In this document: piece after piece, positions 1 to 10,889 of the stretch | Layout of the letters: each line of letters starts with the position of its first letter | Numbering within the stretch: position 1 is the first letter of the stretch | Origin: Gymnopus androsaceus JB14 | Taxonomy: Eukaryota > Basidiomycota > Agaricomycetes > Agaricales > Omphalotaceae | Length of the DNA stretch: 64,000 nt | Direction: 5' to 3' | NCBI GenBank assembly: GCA_009733575.1 | Contig: ML769386.1 | Coordinates: forward strand, 604,033-668,032 | The notes under the pieces: generated by a model | What the model saw: only the letters and a program-made list of their open reading frames with translations | Databases searched by the model: none | What the model was told of the DNA's origin: nothing | Made by a program: the position numbers and the translations under genes

Positions 1-2
1 GG

Positions 3-818
3 CGTAGTTCAGGAAAACGCACAGGGATCGCGCGTCTGATAGGTATCGGAGGATTCTCATCGCATGGAGCCTTTGCGTTTGAACCACCGGTACCTTCACC
101 GACGTTCAGTCCTCGCTAGTCAAGAGCTTGAAAGGAAGGAGGTCGCTGTCGAGAAGGATCGCGAGCGAAGACGGGGGAGGGAGAGGGAAAGAGAGAGGGA
201 GAGGCTGAAGGAGAAACAAGCTCCCGAGGAAAAGGAAAAGACACGAGTTAAAGATAGGGACCGACGGTCAGAGCAAGATGCTGTCGGGATATCTAGCTTC
301 TCCGGCGTGTCAAGGTCTGGGAGGAAAGGCCGTTCTCTTGACCTTGGGATAGGACTTTCGTGGGCCGGGACAAAGGTTCCTGAATCAGTGCTGCTGCCTG
401 GGGGTATGTTTGCCAACAGTAAAGGACTGAATGGGAGGTTGAGCGACAGCACAAGTTCGCGTCCTGGCGTTCTATGCTGGCAGAGAGAGAGCAGTCGATG
501 AATTCGGTGTAGAGGATAGGTCGAAAGTGGGAAAAGATGTTGCGAACATATTCAAAAAGGCGTTGGATCCAGAAGGATATAGTGCTTTCAAGAAATGTGA
601 GCCGTCTCGATCTTTTGGCATATCTCTCTCTTTAACCCGCTGACACTCGCTCTTTGAAGATGTTCACCAGTTCGACGCCCATCGAAATTCCTTTCGACGG
701 TCCTAATGGCATCATTGAGCGGACACAAAAGCTGCTGGATAAACGCAGTGAGCTGACAGAGGAAAGCAAGCAAAAAGTGATTGATCGATTGGTGAAAATT
801 GTGCTGCAAAATGCATGA
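3..818 (+). CDS. 3' part of an unknown, highly charged protein (partial)
   Basis: The 5' end lies outside the window. Frame 3 is open from base 3. The protein continues through a strongly charged Arg/Glu stretch (about 121-270, RERERERE-type repeats) that is probably disordered. A GTATGT-donor intron (404-449) leads into a compact, well-formed region (KVGKDVANIFKKAL...). A second intron is likely at about 597-659. The C-terminus is amphipathic helical (KLLDKRSELTEESKQKVIDR) and ends LQNA. I do not recognise the family. Two frame breaks, near 114 and near 680, each need one base skipped to keep the natural protein going; the second falls in a CCC run. The open frame starting with an ATG at 64 is not a real start, because the coding sense continues upstream of it. 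The gene is convergent with the Did2 gene. Confidence 0.6.
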
Positions 819-1487
819 GGCTTTTCTAGAAGGAATTCCTTCGTCGGTTCGAGGACCGAGGTCAATTCTTTTCAAAGTGATCCTCCGGCGTCTTATCTCA
901 TTTCCCGATCTCATTTCATGCTATCTTTATTCGTCCAACAATGCTTGATTTAATATCGTTCGCGTTCTTCTTCTCGCCTGCATCTTTTCCTTACTTTGCA
1001 TACACTTCCTTCCTCTTCCTGGGTCTCATTCGCTGTCTTTGTTCTCCTAGAGTCAATCAATTCTCGCTTTGCATGTATGTCGCATCTCATTTACGCAAAT
1101 ACCTTATGTCAGTCATCTTTTTTATTACAGTATTCCTTTTTGTTCTCTTGGGTTCGCTTTTCCTCTATCAGCTGTGTATTTATCTCCTCAATGCTTGCAT
1201 GATTTATGTAGTTACTAGACTTACTTTTATGTCCCTTACATTTCATACTTATCTACGACTCCATTTACGCTACGTACGTTTACTGGCCTTTTATGATCTC
1301 TTCATTTTTGCTGCTTACGCGTTGGCCATTTCTTCGTAATGTTGTTCACCATAATGTTGGTTTTGTTCATGCTTAATGTATCGATGTTTACACCCACATA
1401 CATACTTTGAATTCCACGTTGATGTTATACACTGACAGAGACGATACAATAAGATAAGCCCTCCGCTGCCCAATCAAAGTCCGGATA
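819..1487. other. Intergenic, T-rich, no gene seen
   Basis: This is a pyrimidine-rich stretch between two convergent genes, probably holding both 3' untranslated regions. A 132-codon open frame here is Phe/Leu/Ser-rich only because the DNA is T-rich; it shows no protein-like pattern. Confidence 0.5.
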
Positions 1488-2319
1488 CTATGTTGCAGGC
1501 CTCAACGCCCTTAATCTCTCAGCCAGTTTATCATCCTCCTGGCCAACCTTTTCCTTTGGCGCAGTCAAATCCGGCACACTATCCAAATCCTTCTCAGCGA
1601 GATCATGCTGAAGCTCGATATTCGCTTCCTCCGCAGTCTGCTTCATGAGCTGGTCGATCTGATCCTGAGGTGTAGATACAGCTGTAGTAGCTGACATGGT
1701 ATCTTCCATATAAGACGTCTGAACGTCCAGATCGGCGAATTGAGTTTCAAACTTGTCCATTACGAGTGATATCTGTGATGAAGGTTAAGCAAGGGTAAGC
1801 AATGATGTGGAATGAAATGGATCTGACCCTTTCCAAGTTCATCGATTCCATTGCCTTGTCCATTCCCTCGTACGACTGAAGTCATATTCCCTGTAACCTG
1901 TCGCATGGTCACCGCTGTCTCTACTCTGCTGGCGACAGCATCTATACGACTAGATAACCTTAAGAGATTGAGAGCCTCGCTCTTCTTCCGTATTGCGTTG
2001 GAGGCGTAGATCCGTGCGCCATCGTTGTTGCCTTGTTGTAGGGCCTATACAAGTCGAATATAATATCTAGAAGGAAAGATGTCGTAGAAAACAAACCTTT
2101 TTTAATCTGGATTTCTCAGAGTTCTCGTCCTTCTGTGCTTTCTTGGCTTGTCGGTTCAGAGTCTTGGCTGTGAACTACGGAGGGAGAGATCTATTGAAAA
2201 GTGTAGACTCGCAGGATTGAAGGTTATTAGTCACCTTGAGCTGGAATAGGGTTTCTGTTGTAGTTTAGTATTAGTTTGGAGTTGGTGTTTGAAGGAGACT
2301 CACTCTCGAGATTGCTCAT
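1488..2319 (-). CDS. DID2: ESCRT-III associated protein Did2/Vps46 (CHMP1 family)
   Basis: Did2/CHMP1 is an ESCRT-III subunit. It sits on endosomal membranes and recruits Vps4 to disassemble ESCRT-III filaments during multivesicular-body sorting. The first exon encodes MSNLE, as in animal CHMP1. Spliced exons then give [20 protein letters not shown], a basic helix-1 region, then [31 protein letters not shown] and the last exon [20 protein letters not shown]. The C-terminus [15 protein letters not shown] is the expected MIM1-type helix (LxxRLxxLR) that binds the Vps4 MIT domain. The length, about 200 residues, is normal for the family. Exon 1 is 16 nt and exon 2 is 20 nt, and there are at least five introns in all. 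The start is fixed by the conserved MSNLE. Family identity is secure. Confidence 0.93.
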
Positions 2320-2624
2320 GACGGAAGTGAAGAAGTAAGATTGGTGGCGATGAACGCAGCGATTCCGAAAGCAGCGCTCATTGGGCGCTTATTGAACTGC
2401 TTCTGCTCCACCTTTCATCTTCAGGATCCAGGTTCACGTATTCTTTCTTTTTTTCTTCGCCCCAGACCCTTGGAAATAGTTTCGCTTCGTCCTCTGGTAC
2501 GTAGGCGTCCTGTGTTCGGGTCAAGCTCGCCTGCAACATTCTTCACGGAATCGGATTCGCTCTGATACTTTATATCTAGTTTAAGCTCTCATATCTACCT
2601 GACGTGACGAGAGACTTGTCTTCA

Positions 2625-3781
2625 ATGGCTTTGCTTTTCTATCTCAGGTAAAATCCACTCTTCTAGTCAAATGTCAATCAATGTTACTTACTTTTTGTTA
2701 TTGTTCTAGTTATGTGAGTGCTCCAACGCTGGCTAAACGATTAAGCATGATCTGATGTTGTTCATAAAGGTTGCAGTTATAGTAGCATTCGCTTTTGTCA
2801 CCCTATCGTTAGGTTCGTCTTTATTTTGTTATTCCCAAGCTTAATCTAACTTCTGAATAGCGAGCGGGCTCCTGTATATCTCCGAGCTCATTGAAGAGCA
2901 TTCACGATTTGCAAAGGTCATAGGACAGAGGGGAATTTATGTGCGTCTTCCTGTATTCCATAAACTAGTACAGAAAACTGAACCTTTCCCTCCAGGTCAT
3001 CATAATATTCCATGTACTTCTCTACTTTACCGAGTCACTGCCTCTCAAGCATATCCTTTTCTCCATCTTCTGCCATATCGTCTACCTTCAAAATTTCTCA
3101 CACGCGTGGCCGGCCATCTCTCTCACTTCCATAACTCTCGTCGCTTCTTGCGGCTTGGTTATTGCCGACCACTTCCTTTGGTTCTTCTACTTTGCACGTA
3201 TAACGCAGGAGGCGAAACATCAGAGGTACTACAAAGGTAGAGTGACTGTACCAGCTCCTTCCTTTACCGAGGTTGCAACCTTTTTCGGAACGTGTGTATG
3301 GCTGGCACCAATGTTTATTTTCCTGAGTCTCAGCGCGAATGATAACGCAATACCGTTGTCTTCAGGTATGTTGATCTATCTCTCCGTTTAATAGATACTA
3401 ACACAGAACTTCCCCTCAGCTGAGCCAAGCTCCCCATCTGCAAAGAAAACTCAATTTCGCAGGCAACCTCGCCAGTCGCTCTTCCGCTCCATATTATCTA
3501 GACTACCTGGATCCAAATTCTCTCAAACCGAGGGCCTCATCGCTCCTCCGTCACCGTCACATTCCCTCTTCCGCACACCGTCTGCTGATGGACCGTTACT
3601 TTCGCCATCTATAGGCGGGACGTATCAAAACCCATTATCTGCACCACCTAGATCTCCAGGCCCTAGGCAATCGCAGGCTTCCGACTCTTATTCTATGAAT
3701 GCAAGCAATTTCCAATTGGGCACACCGCCGCGAAGGTCTTCTTCTAATTTGCGGAGCAGTACTCTTAGGGAGAGCGGATAG
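2625..3781 (+). CDS. SVP26: Svp26/TEX261-family ER-Golgi membrane protein
   Basis: Svp26/TEX261 proteins are multi-pass membrane proteins of the early secretory pathway that act as COPII cargo adaptors. The N-terminus has a transmembrane helix followed by SGLLYISELIEEHSRFAKVI, the family signature. Further hydrophobic segments follow, then SCGLVIADHFLWFFYFARIT and TFFGTCVWLAPMFIFLSLSA. A basic, Ser/Pro-rich cytosolic tail of about 130 residues comes after the last helix and is typical of basidiomycete members. The start codon lies 23 nt before the first intron. A 4-nt exon (TTAT, 2710-2713) is needed to keep the first helix in frame. The reading frame used here ends at 3781. The next frame continues plausibly (GSLSSEGIGLGLRRVASSSG...) to a stop at 3869, so one extra base near 3778 may have created the earlier stop. 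Confidence 0.88.
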
Positions 3782-4111
3782 TGGTAGCCTATCTTCGGAG
3801 GGAATAGGTCTGGGTCTTCGTAGGGTAGCTAGCTCAAGTGGTGTACCTGACGCTAACAAAAAGGATTAGGATCCTAACGTCGTTCGTTAGTATTACGCTC
3901 ATGAGAAAGATGCCTTTGTTTCAATTGCCGCGTGAAAGTTGTGTGACTTGGCGCGTGAGTCACTGATCGCTGGAGCTTTTTCGCGCCACACGCCGTCACC
4001 ACACACCATCATCTTAAATTTAACCTCCACCAACACCATCATCAAGCAAGCAAGCGTTTTTTAAATCTCTCTCTCTCTACATTTCCATCTAACGACAACA
4101 TAACCACATCG
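3782..4111. promoter_or_regulatory. Intergenic; promoter/5' UTR of the downstream coiled-coil gene
   Basis: The region may begin with the last residues of the Svp26-like gene (to 3869). It continues with a CT- and CA-rich stretch (about 3990-4110, CACCATCATC and CTCTCTCTCT runs) directly before the next start codon. That is typical of a fungal 5' leader. No TATA box is obvious. Confidence 0.35.
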
Positions 4112-6703
4112 ATGACAACGAAATCGACCGCAAAGTTTACCTACACCGAACGTACGTTCTCATCTTTTTGCAGTGGCTATCTGGCTCTGAACTCGTGTAA
4201 AACAGGCGTAGTCTGTGGGGTGAACGATCTAGAGAAGACTCATCATAAGCAATCGTTCCATATCTCTCTCATCAAATCGCAAGGTACGATTGCCACCCTA
4301 ACTTTGCACAACTGGTACAGAATCCCTAAATCTCTTACTAGTCAAGAAGAATGCCGACAAGAAAAAAGATAAACTGGGTCCCAACTGGACTACCTTCGTG
4401 ATCAAAGTCATTCATAAACTGGTGAGTTGCTTTGCCACTGCTCGTCCAATACTAGTTCTAACCGAGTCTTCTAGGTTGAAGAAGGTATTTTCAAGAAGAG
4501 CAGCCGCTCTGGTTACTTTCAAATGAGTCCTGCGACAAGGAAGTGGTGAGTGTTTTTCTATCTTCATCGAGGTTCAAGTCGTCCTAAGTGTATCCAGCTT
4601 CAAAGACGCTCAAAAAGTATTATCCACCCTTGGACCTTCTTCTACCGATCTCGAAGCTGCTCTTGTCAAGTCTGTGGCTCGAGGTAACATAGGAAAGAAG
4701 CGTGCTCGTGACGACGACGAGATTGATTCTACACCCACCAAACGGATGAAAACCGCACGGTCGTCATTGTCAACGACTTCGGGGGGTAGTAGTAGCCCGT
4801 GGATGAGGAAGCCTAAGCGAGAAGTATGTGAATTCCTAATGAATTTGGAAAGTTGTGTCTGATATCTCTGAAGCTTGTCGCCGAAATTGAACGACGTGAG
4901 GAGGAGGCTCGTGGACGTCAGGCTTTAATGGATCGTTCGCCTTCTCCTCTGTCTGTGCCAGATGAAGTGCCCGAAGACTTGATCGAAGGACCGCTCACGC
5001 CTCTTTCCGCGCAGTATGATCAGGATGACGACGATGATGATTCTGTCGATATTGCTGGACAACAGTCGATGGATGACTTTGATATGTCTGGTCCTCAGAC
5101 TCGTCCTTCAACACCTGAGCCTTACGCTCCTTCGACACCTGCCCAGCCCATAGCGTATGTCCACGCTTTATTTACTTCTTTCCACGCTCTCATTGTTATA
5201 CTTTACAGAACTGCTCCACAGCCATTACGACCCACCAACGGTTTACTTCAACATGTCAGGCCACGTTTGGGAGGAGTTTCGCGTACCGCATCTGGGTCTT
5301 TCCTGTCACATATCTCGAATCGATTCACCCCCAGTCCCGGATCTGATTACGATGGTAGTAACCAGGATAGCTCTCCAATGGCTGCAGAGGCTGCCGCTAG
5401 CCTCTTCTCCCGTCAACGAACAGCTTAGAAGCCCGATGGTTATGAATCATAGCCATTTGGCCACTCCTGACCCGACGCCATCACGATCGTCTTTCAACAA
5501 CTCTCATGAAGCCCTTGCTACTCGTACGGCTCAAGGACCTGTTCCTCATGAGAAGGTCAGTTTTTGTGTTTGCTTTGTACACTCTATCCTCGATGCTAAA
5601 TAAGAATTAGATGGTCGCTCTTTCCAACGAATTGGCGCGTTTCGAGGAAGAGAACAGACGCCTGAAGGTGGATGGAACTGCCCATGTTTCCACAATCGCT
5701 GCTATGAGAAGCCGAAATCGAAGCACTGCAAGTAGAGAAACTGCATATCGAGACGCGAGCTGCCGAACTTGAGACAGGGACTTTGACTCTCCGGAACGCT
5801 TTGACACAGTCTACTCTCCAAAGTTCGACTTTACAGGCTCAGCTGTCTGCTGGCGACGCGGAGACTGCTCTTTTACGGAAAACTTTGGTCAACAAGGACC
5901 AGGAAATTGCCAGTCTCGTTGGGCAGCTCAACGACGTCGACGAGACTCGCACCCAGGACTTGGCCATTGCACAGCAGGTGACGAGCAAGCTTCAGGAAGA
6001 GATTACCGCTCTGAAAGAGCAATTGGATGCTCGTGAGGCTGAATTCACTGCGAAGCTTTCGGCATCCGAGGAATCTCTGAAGGCCTCTTCCGTTGCCCTC
6101 CAGGAGAAGACGACTGAGCTGAATCAACTGCAGGACAATCTCCAAAGGGCTCAGGAGTCGGTAGAAGCTCTCCAAACTACATTGGAGATGACCAACGCTA
6201 GTCATCTTGCCGAAATCGACCAACACAATTCTGCTATCACCTCCGTGCGCACCTCCCTTTCCTCTGCTGAAGCGTACAGTTGCGGAGCTTCGTTCGGAGG
6301 TTGACGCGTCTACGGCATTGTGCGCCCAACTCCAAGCTGAGCTCGAGCAAACCGTTACGGATCGAACTCGTTTCAGCGATGAGCTGGATGCGGAACGTGT
6401 TCATTCTGCGACACTCAAGGGGAAGCTCGATGCCACTTTGACGCACATTCACGAGATAGAGGATGAGCTGGAGGAAATGCATGGATTGAAAGCTATTGAT
6501 GCGACTACGATTCAGGACCTTCGCGATACCATTTTTAATTTCGAAGCTGCTCAAAGGCAGCAGTTGGCCATGCTTACTCTGAAGGTATGTTACAAGTTTC
6601 TAGCCAGGTATTTGGCTTGCGCTCATGTTTCCTCTTTTCTCAGGGTACGCAGGCTTCAACTCCCGCTGGACCTTCCAAGCGCGCTACTAGGTACTCCATC
6701 TAA
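4112..6703 (+). CDS. Large coiled-coil protein with basic N-terminal domain, function unknown
   Basis: After two short exons (MTTKSTAKFTYTE and a QSFHISLIKSQ segment) comes a compact basic domain of about 60 residues: KLGPNWTTFVIKVIHKLVEE ... SGYFQMSPATRKCFKDA. It has the helix spacing of a small winged-helix-like fold, but I cannot name it. A basic patch (KKRARDDDE ... PTKRMK) looks like a nuclear localisation signal. An acidic and Ser/Pro-rich linker follows. The C-terminal half (from about 5600) is a long heptad-rich coiled coil (ELARFEEENRRLK ... LDAREAEFTAKLSASEESLK). Consensus introns are visible throughout, including before MVALSNELARF. The last exon ends TRYSI. Three breaks near 5400, 5711 and 6271 each need one base skipped, with the same protein style on either side. 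A nuclear or chromatin-linked structural role is only a guess. Confidence 0.75.
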
Positions 6704-6912
6704 GCTTTGATCACGGACTGTTTTCTTTCATCTGTAGTAAGTATTAGTATATAATATCTGTCGCGAAACGGAACGCGAAATCTATGTATGTATATAAGTA
6801 GTCCATGTATGTGTAGCCTATGTTATCTCGAGATATGCTTATAAGTAGTAATATACGAATCTATGCTTTTTCATTGGAAGTTTCACCATACCTAACATTA
6901 CAGCGCTTTTTG

Positions 6913-7045
6913 TTGGTCTGCGTACACTGCGGAATACAAAAATTTCAAAAAAAAATTGCGCCTACTTCGGCATAAGCGGCCAGGCGGCTCCAGCGGCACT
7001 CTCATACTGTACACTGGCGGATGGACCTCCCAAATCGGGAAGGCC
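6913..7045 (+). repeat. Left terminal inverted repeat
   Basis: This arm pairs with 7670-7789 on the other strand at high identity. Small indels separate the arms, such as an extra TACACTGCGG just inside the tip of this copy. The divergence suggests the insertion is not very recent. Confidence 0.75.
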
Positions 7046-7669
7046 AGCGCTCAAACACTCAAATTTTTTGAAACAACATCGCGCAGCGAGCAGTGCAAGC
7101 ATAAGTAACATTGATATATCTTTATGTAGATAGTAGGATGTAGGGAGCATAATAGCAGCCATAATGCAAAAGAATTGACTGAAAATGCTAGCGGAATGAG
7201 CAGCAATGGCCAAGATATCATGAGAACTTGTATGGAGTGTCTAAGTACATTAATGGAGCAAAAACTGGATAATGAGGGGTAATGATAGAGTAGCAATGCC
7301 TAAGAGCCATGTAAACAAAGGAAAGTAAGAAACAGGTAAGAAATAGTCAGTTGAAGCCTGGTACAACAGACACACCATATGCCAGACTTTGAGTCGCCTC
7401 CAGAAATTCTTTCACCCAAAAAACTTGGCCAATCACCATTTCTCATTCTCTTACATGTTATGAGGACTCTTTTCACTCTGAGAATGCTCGCCTGGCTTGA
7501 CAACACCATCCAAGACATTGAAAAACATATCTGAGTTTGCTGCTATGGAATCAGGCTAGAAATTTCGGAGTTTTTCGGTAGTGGTGAAGAGCACCAGTTC
7601 TCGTTGCCCAGCATCAATTTGAGAAGTTTGAGTGGTTGGAGGTTCTTGTGCTTGACTCTCGAGGTTGCA

Positions 7670-7789
7670 GCGTTTAAGCGCTGGCCTTCCCGATTTGGGG
7701 GGTCCATCAGTGTATGAGTGCTGAGCCGCCTGGCTGCTTATGCCGAAGTAGGCGCTCAATTTTTTTTAATTTTTGTATTCGCAGACCAA
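7670..7789 (-). repeat. Right terminal inverted repeat
   Basis: This is the reverse complement of the left arm. It has the same conserved inner block (GCGCTGGCCTTCCCGATTTG read on the + strand) and the same GCCGAAGTAGGCG block near the tip. Confidence 0.75.
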
Positions 7790-9036
7790 TGTAACGGGCG
7801 CCCAATACTACGTAGGTGGGAGAACTAAGTGTCGGACTGTTAGATACCCCATTCCGATTCATCGTTAATTATTCTGGTGACCAGTTATGTACCTCGCGCC
7901 CTTGGCGCGATCCTGCGGATTCGGAATCATCCGAGTCCGGTCATCAATGACTCCATCTTGATGTCTTATATCCTGTTCAAGCCGCGATTGAGGACGCGAC
8001 TTGAGCCCATCTTGGATGTATAAGAGGCCCATGCGCTCTCTGTATCCGCAACTTGTCCTCGTACGCTTTCGCTTCGAAGCGCAGTGCTCACTGCGTTCAT
8101 TGTACACTAAATGTTCATCAAGGCACACCATCTTACTGGACGCAGGAATTAAATTCCCACTAAAATGAAAAGATCGTCACTGTTCACCACATTCGAGACA
8201 AAGGTTCTAGCAAGTCGCTGGCAGATGGTAACATGTAACCTGGTACCCAAAGTTCAACTTAACTTAGCGTGGGGCGGTCAGGAGGACTGGCCAGCGACTA
8301 CCGTGTGATGTATCGTTTCTTTCCGTAACCCAGCAGCTATTAGTATATCTGACTCTTCTCCTTGTTAGGACAACGTCTTTTACGAGTCAAGATAGTCCAA
8401 GACTGCCCGGAAATGGACCAATTGCGCCGCGCCTTCAAATTGAGCAGAAAATGCTCGTCTATTGACTGCTGGTACTCAGAGATAATGACATTTTGGTCAT
8501 GTCTCCGCCGACTGCCCTTGGATCTGTTCCTTTGGTTACGTCGTACACACGATAGCAGCAACACCTGAGCTCCTTGCAGGAAGATGAATGGCTGGCTTCC
8601 CTGCGCTGTTACCTTTTACTCTTGTAATGTCGTTGGCGTTCAGATGCTCTATAAAGAAGTTCTTGTCAGGTACTGTCACCATTCTCGCGAAATTCTATCA
8701 CGTCCCTTGAAAGTTGCTTAAAAGGCGTCGACGCGGAGGTAGTAATGCATTTAATCTCCCTCGTTCCTTCCGCCCCACAGTCTTTAGACCCGTGTCAGAC
8801 CTTCGTGGTCGTTCCCTTCCCTTCCTCTCCGTAGGATTGCTGCGTATACCCCTTCAACTTCTTCTGCGGCTCTCCGTGTTTATCCTTCCATAAAGAGTGT
8901 TCACCTCTCGTTTCCTATTGCAAATTCTCCGAATTTTCCGCTGTGGTGCACTGAGTGCACAATACTCCCTACCCCAAAGCCTGTAAGTCCTCTGACATCA
9001 GCCTCGAAGTCCTCTCATAGTTATCCCAGATAGTTC
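7790..9036. other. Intergenic, no gene seen; 5' leader of the next gene at the right end
   Basis: No open frame here looks like protein. From about 8700 the DNA becomes CT-rich (TTCCTTCCGCCCC, CTTCCCTTCCTCTCC). A plausible leader intron (GTAAGT at about 8983) lies shortly before the start codon at 9037, so 8750-9036 is probably promoter and 5' UTR of the following gene. Confidence 0.4.
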
Positions 9037-10227
9037 ATGGTTACCCGACTGCCTACTCACTTGGATACACTGGCCTTTACTTCATTCGAACCAAGCGGTC
9101 CTTCTGAGCCTGCTTCTCTATTAAAACCCTGGCGAGGCATTTTTCTAGTCAGTGGTACTCGCGCTAGCGATATTTCTAGCAATGTGGAAATTAGAGTGAC
9201 TGGTGTAGAAACTTCCGGTGACATGTGAACATTTTCTTAAAACTCCCAAATAATAATATGATTTAACTGACCATATGCATTTAGAAAAAGTCATATATGG
9301 CCCTCTCGCATTATCTTTTCTATCACAGCGCCTCATGCTCTTCCGGTCCTTTTTCAATTAAAAGAATACATTAAAACCCGTTCCCCACCAATCCCTGTCG
9401 CGACGTTTCTTCCAGAACGACTGCGAGACCCCGACCAGAATGTAGTCAATCAAACGCATTTTCGCTCCTTATCGCGTCTACTATGGGACAGCCAATTGGT
9501 TTGTTGCGATTTTGCTACCATAAAAATTCTTTTGACTTACTGGCTGCTGACTGGTCTTCGCCAGGTTGCTATTGCGTCTCTCGATCCACCTGATTCCCTT
9601 GCATCCCCGCCATTTTCTTATAGCCCACAAAGACACGGAATGCTCATTTTTCCGGCAGAAAACTCGACCGCGCTCTTGATTGGCGCTATCTTCCTGGAAG
9701 ACGCGTTCCCAGATTTCGTGCTCCCAACACAGGCATCTATGAGTATGAGCCCCTACGGATTCGATACATATACTTCATCCGGGCAAGGGAGTTCTGTTCC
9801 GATTTCCCCCACTGTGATTGACCATCAGCGGCGTCGAGCGAGTGCGCAATCCTATCCGTCGTTGCGAACAGCCTCTGTCCACTCATCACACAGATATAAT
9901 CCTATCGCAGTCGGCGGGCGGGCTATCACAGCTTCTCCACAGGAGCAGCACTCATTCTCACAACCACCTATTCCAACTGCAGCTAGCATGCCTTCACAAA
10001 CAATGCCGACTCACTTTAGCCACGATTTTTCCCCCAATAATCTTCATCCTGGTTATATCCCTCCCAATAATTTTCTCCCAGATAATGTCACGCCTGGTAC
10101 GCATCCACCAGCTTCCTCCTCTTATTCCACACAATCCAATTCGCCTCTCGAACATCGTTCTGCCTACTCTCAATTGCATGGCCCTGATACTTTTGGGCAT
10201 AGTTCTAGTTCGAGACATAGCGAATGA
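9037..10227 (+). CDS. Conserved fungal protein of unknown function with Pro/Ser-rich tail
   Basis: Three exons are visible. Exon 1 encodes LKPWRGIFLVSGTRASD. Exon 2 gives HIWPSRIIFSI ... VATFLPERLRDPDQNVVNQT ... FRSLSRLLWDSQ. Exon 3 gives VAIASLDPPDS ... HGMLIFPAENSTALLIGAIF followed by a low-complexity His/Pro/Ser tail. The folded part (about 180 residues) matches a pattern I associate with an uncharacterised basidiomycete family. Its order of blocks (W-x-G start, then hydrophobic strand pairs, ending in a LLIGAIFL strand) is reminiscent of SPOC/MED25-ACID beta-barrel domains; that is speculation. The frame stops at TGA 10225-10227 but stays open for 42 more codons of the same composition (to 10356). 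Upstream starts are not excluded. Confidence 0.72.
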
Positions 10228-10356
10228 CATTCGGCAAGAGACAACGACCGTCCTAACAGTACGCCGTTGTCTCATGAGCCTGAGCAGCAGAGTGAACCAA
10301 TGGAACCTAGAATTTTCAACCCTTTCGACTTAACGATTCGAACCCGCAGCCCTTAA

Positions 10357-10889
10357 CCAACCACGCACTTATACCATCGAGCAAATTCTCGATTTCCCTC
10401 ATTCATTTTTGCTTCAAATGCTGTCAAGTGTACTCACAGGATCTTGACTTCAGCGACTCCGTGTATACCCTTCCCTACCATACCCTTCCCTACCATACCC
10501 TTCCCTAGCATACCCAATACCCTTGTCTGCAATACCAATACCCATGTCCGAGCAATGTACAGAATAGATACCATGTTGTATTTTACGTTTAGAGTTCAAT
10601 CGATTTAGGATGAAATGAACCTCTCTCAGAACTAATAATTAAACTAAGTAGAGGCTAGAGCTTCGGGCGCGCGCTGAACATCTGCCAGCTTCGCATTTCG
10701 GTGAGAAAGGATGTAGGATTTATGAAGCGTCGATGACGACTATTGCACACTTTATTTTCAAAGAAGCTTCAAATGGATACTTATTTATTGAACTGCCTTG
10801 GAGTTACCCTCGATCGATAGATAACATCTTCAGTTAATACTGACATTTTGAGACGATACTGTATCTATCCCAAGTAAGTTAAATTAGCT
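10357..10889. other. Intergenic between convergent genes
   Basis: Contains a short 15-bp tandem repeat (10465-10516) and AT-rich sequence that probably carries the 3' ends of both neighbours. No gene seen. Confidence 0.4.
10465..10516 (+). repeat. 15-bp minisatellite, about 3.5 copies
   Basis: The unit ATACCCTTCCCTACC is repeated three times nearly perfectly, followed by a partial degenerate copy. It lies in the 3' flank of the preceding gene. Confidence 0.85.

Larger units (their letters stand above)
6913..7789. mobile_element. Non-autonomous TIR element (MITE-like), about 0.88 kb
   Basis: The two ends are long inverted repeats of about 125-130 bp. The left end starts TTGGTCTGCG and the right end finishes CGCAGACCAA. 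Both hold the same ordered blocks: an A-rich run, CGCCTACTTCGGCATAAGC, CCAGGCGGCTC and CAAATCGGGAAGGCCAGCGC. The ~600 bp between them has no convincing coding sequence, so the element would need a transposase in trans. I could not find a clean target-site duplication. The left end carries about ten extra bases relative to the right if the similarity is extended outward through TTACA, so the true boundaries may be slightly wider. Confidence 0.75.

Noticed and set aside
120..452. Minus-strand open frame with a long run of Leu-Ser repeats
   Set aside because: It is the reverse shadow of the Arg/Glu repeat region of the + strand gene.
941..1339. 132-codon open frame on the + strand, Phe/Leu/Ser-rich
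   Set aside because: Composition follows from T-rich DNA between convergent genes; no motif, no conserved style, no splice partner.
10335..10385. tRNA-like words on the minus strand (GGGTTCGAATC, TGGTTAAGGGC)
   Set aside because: The T-arm and acceptor stems do not pair and no anticodon arm can be folded. The segment also overlaps the open extension of the preceding gene.
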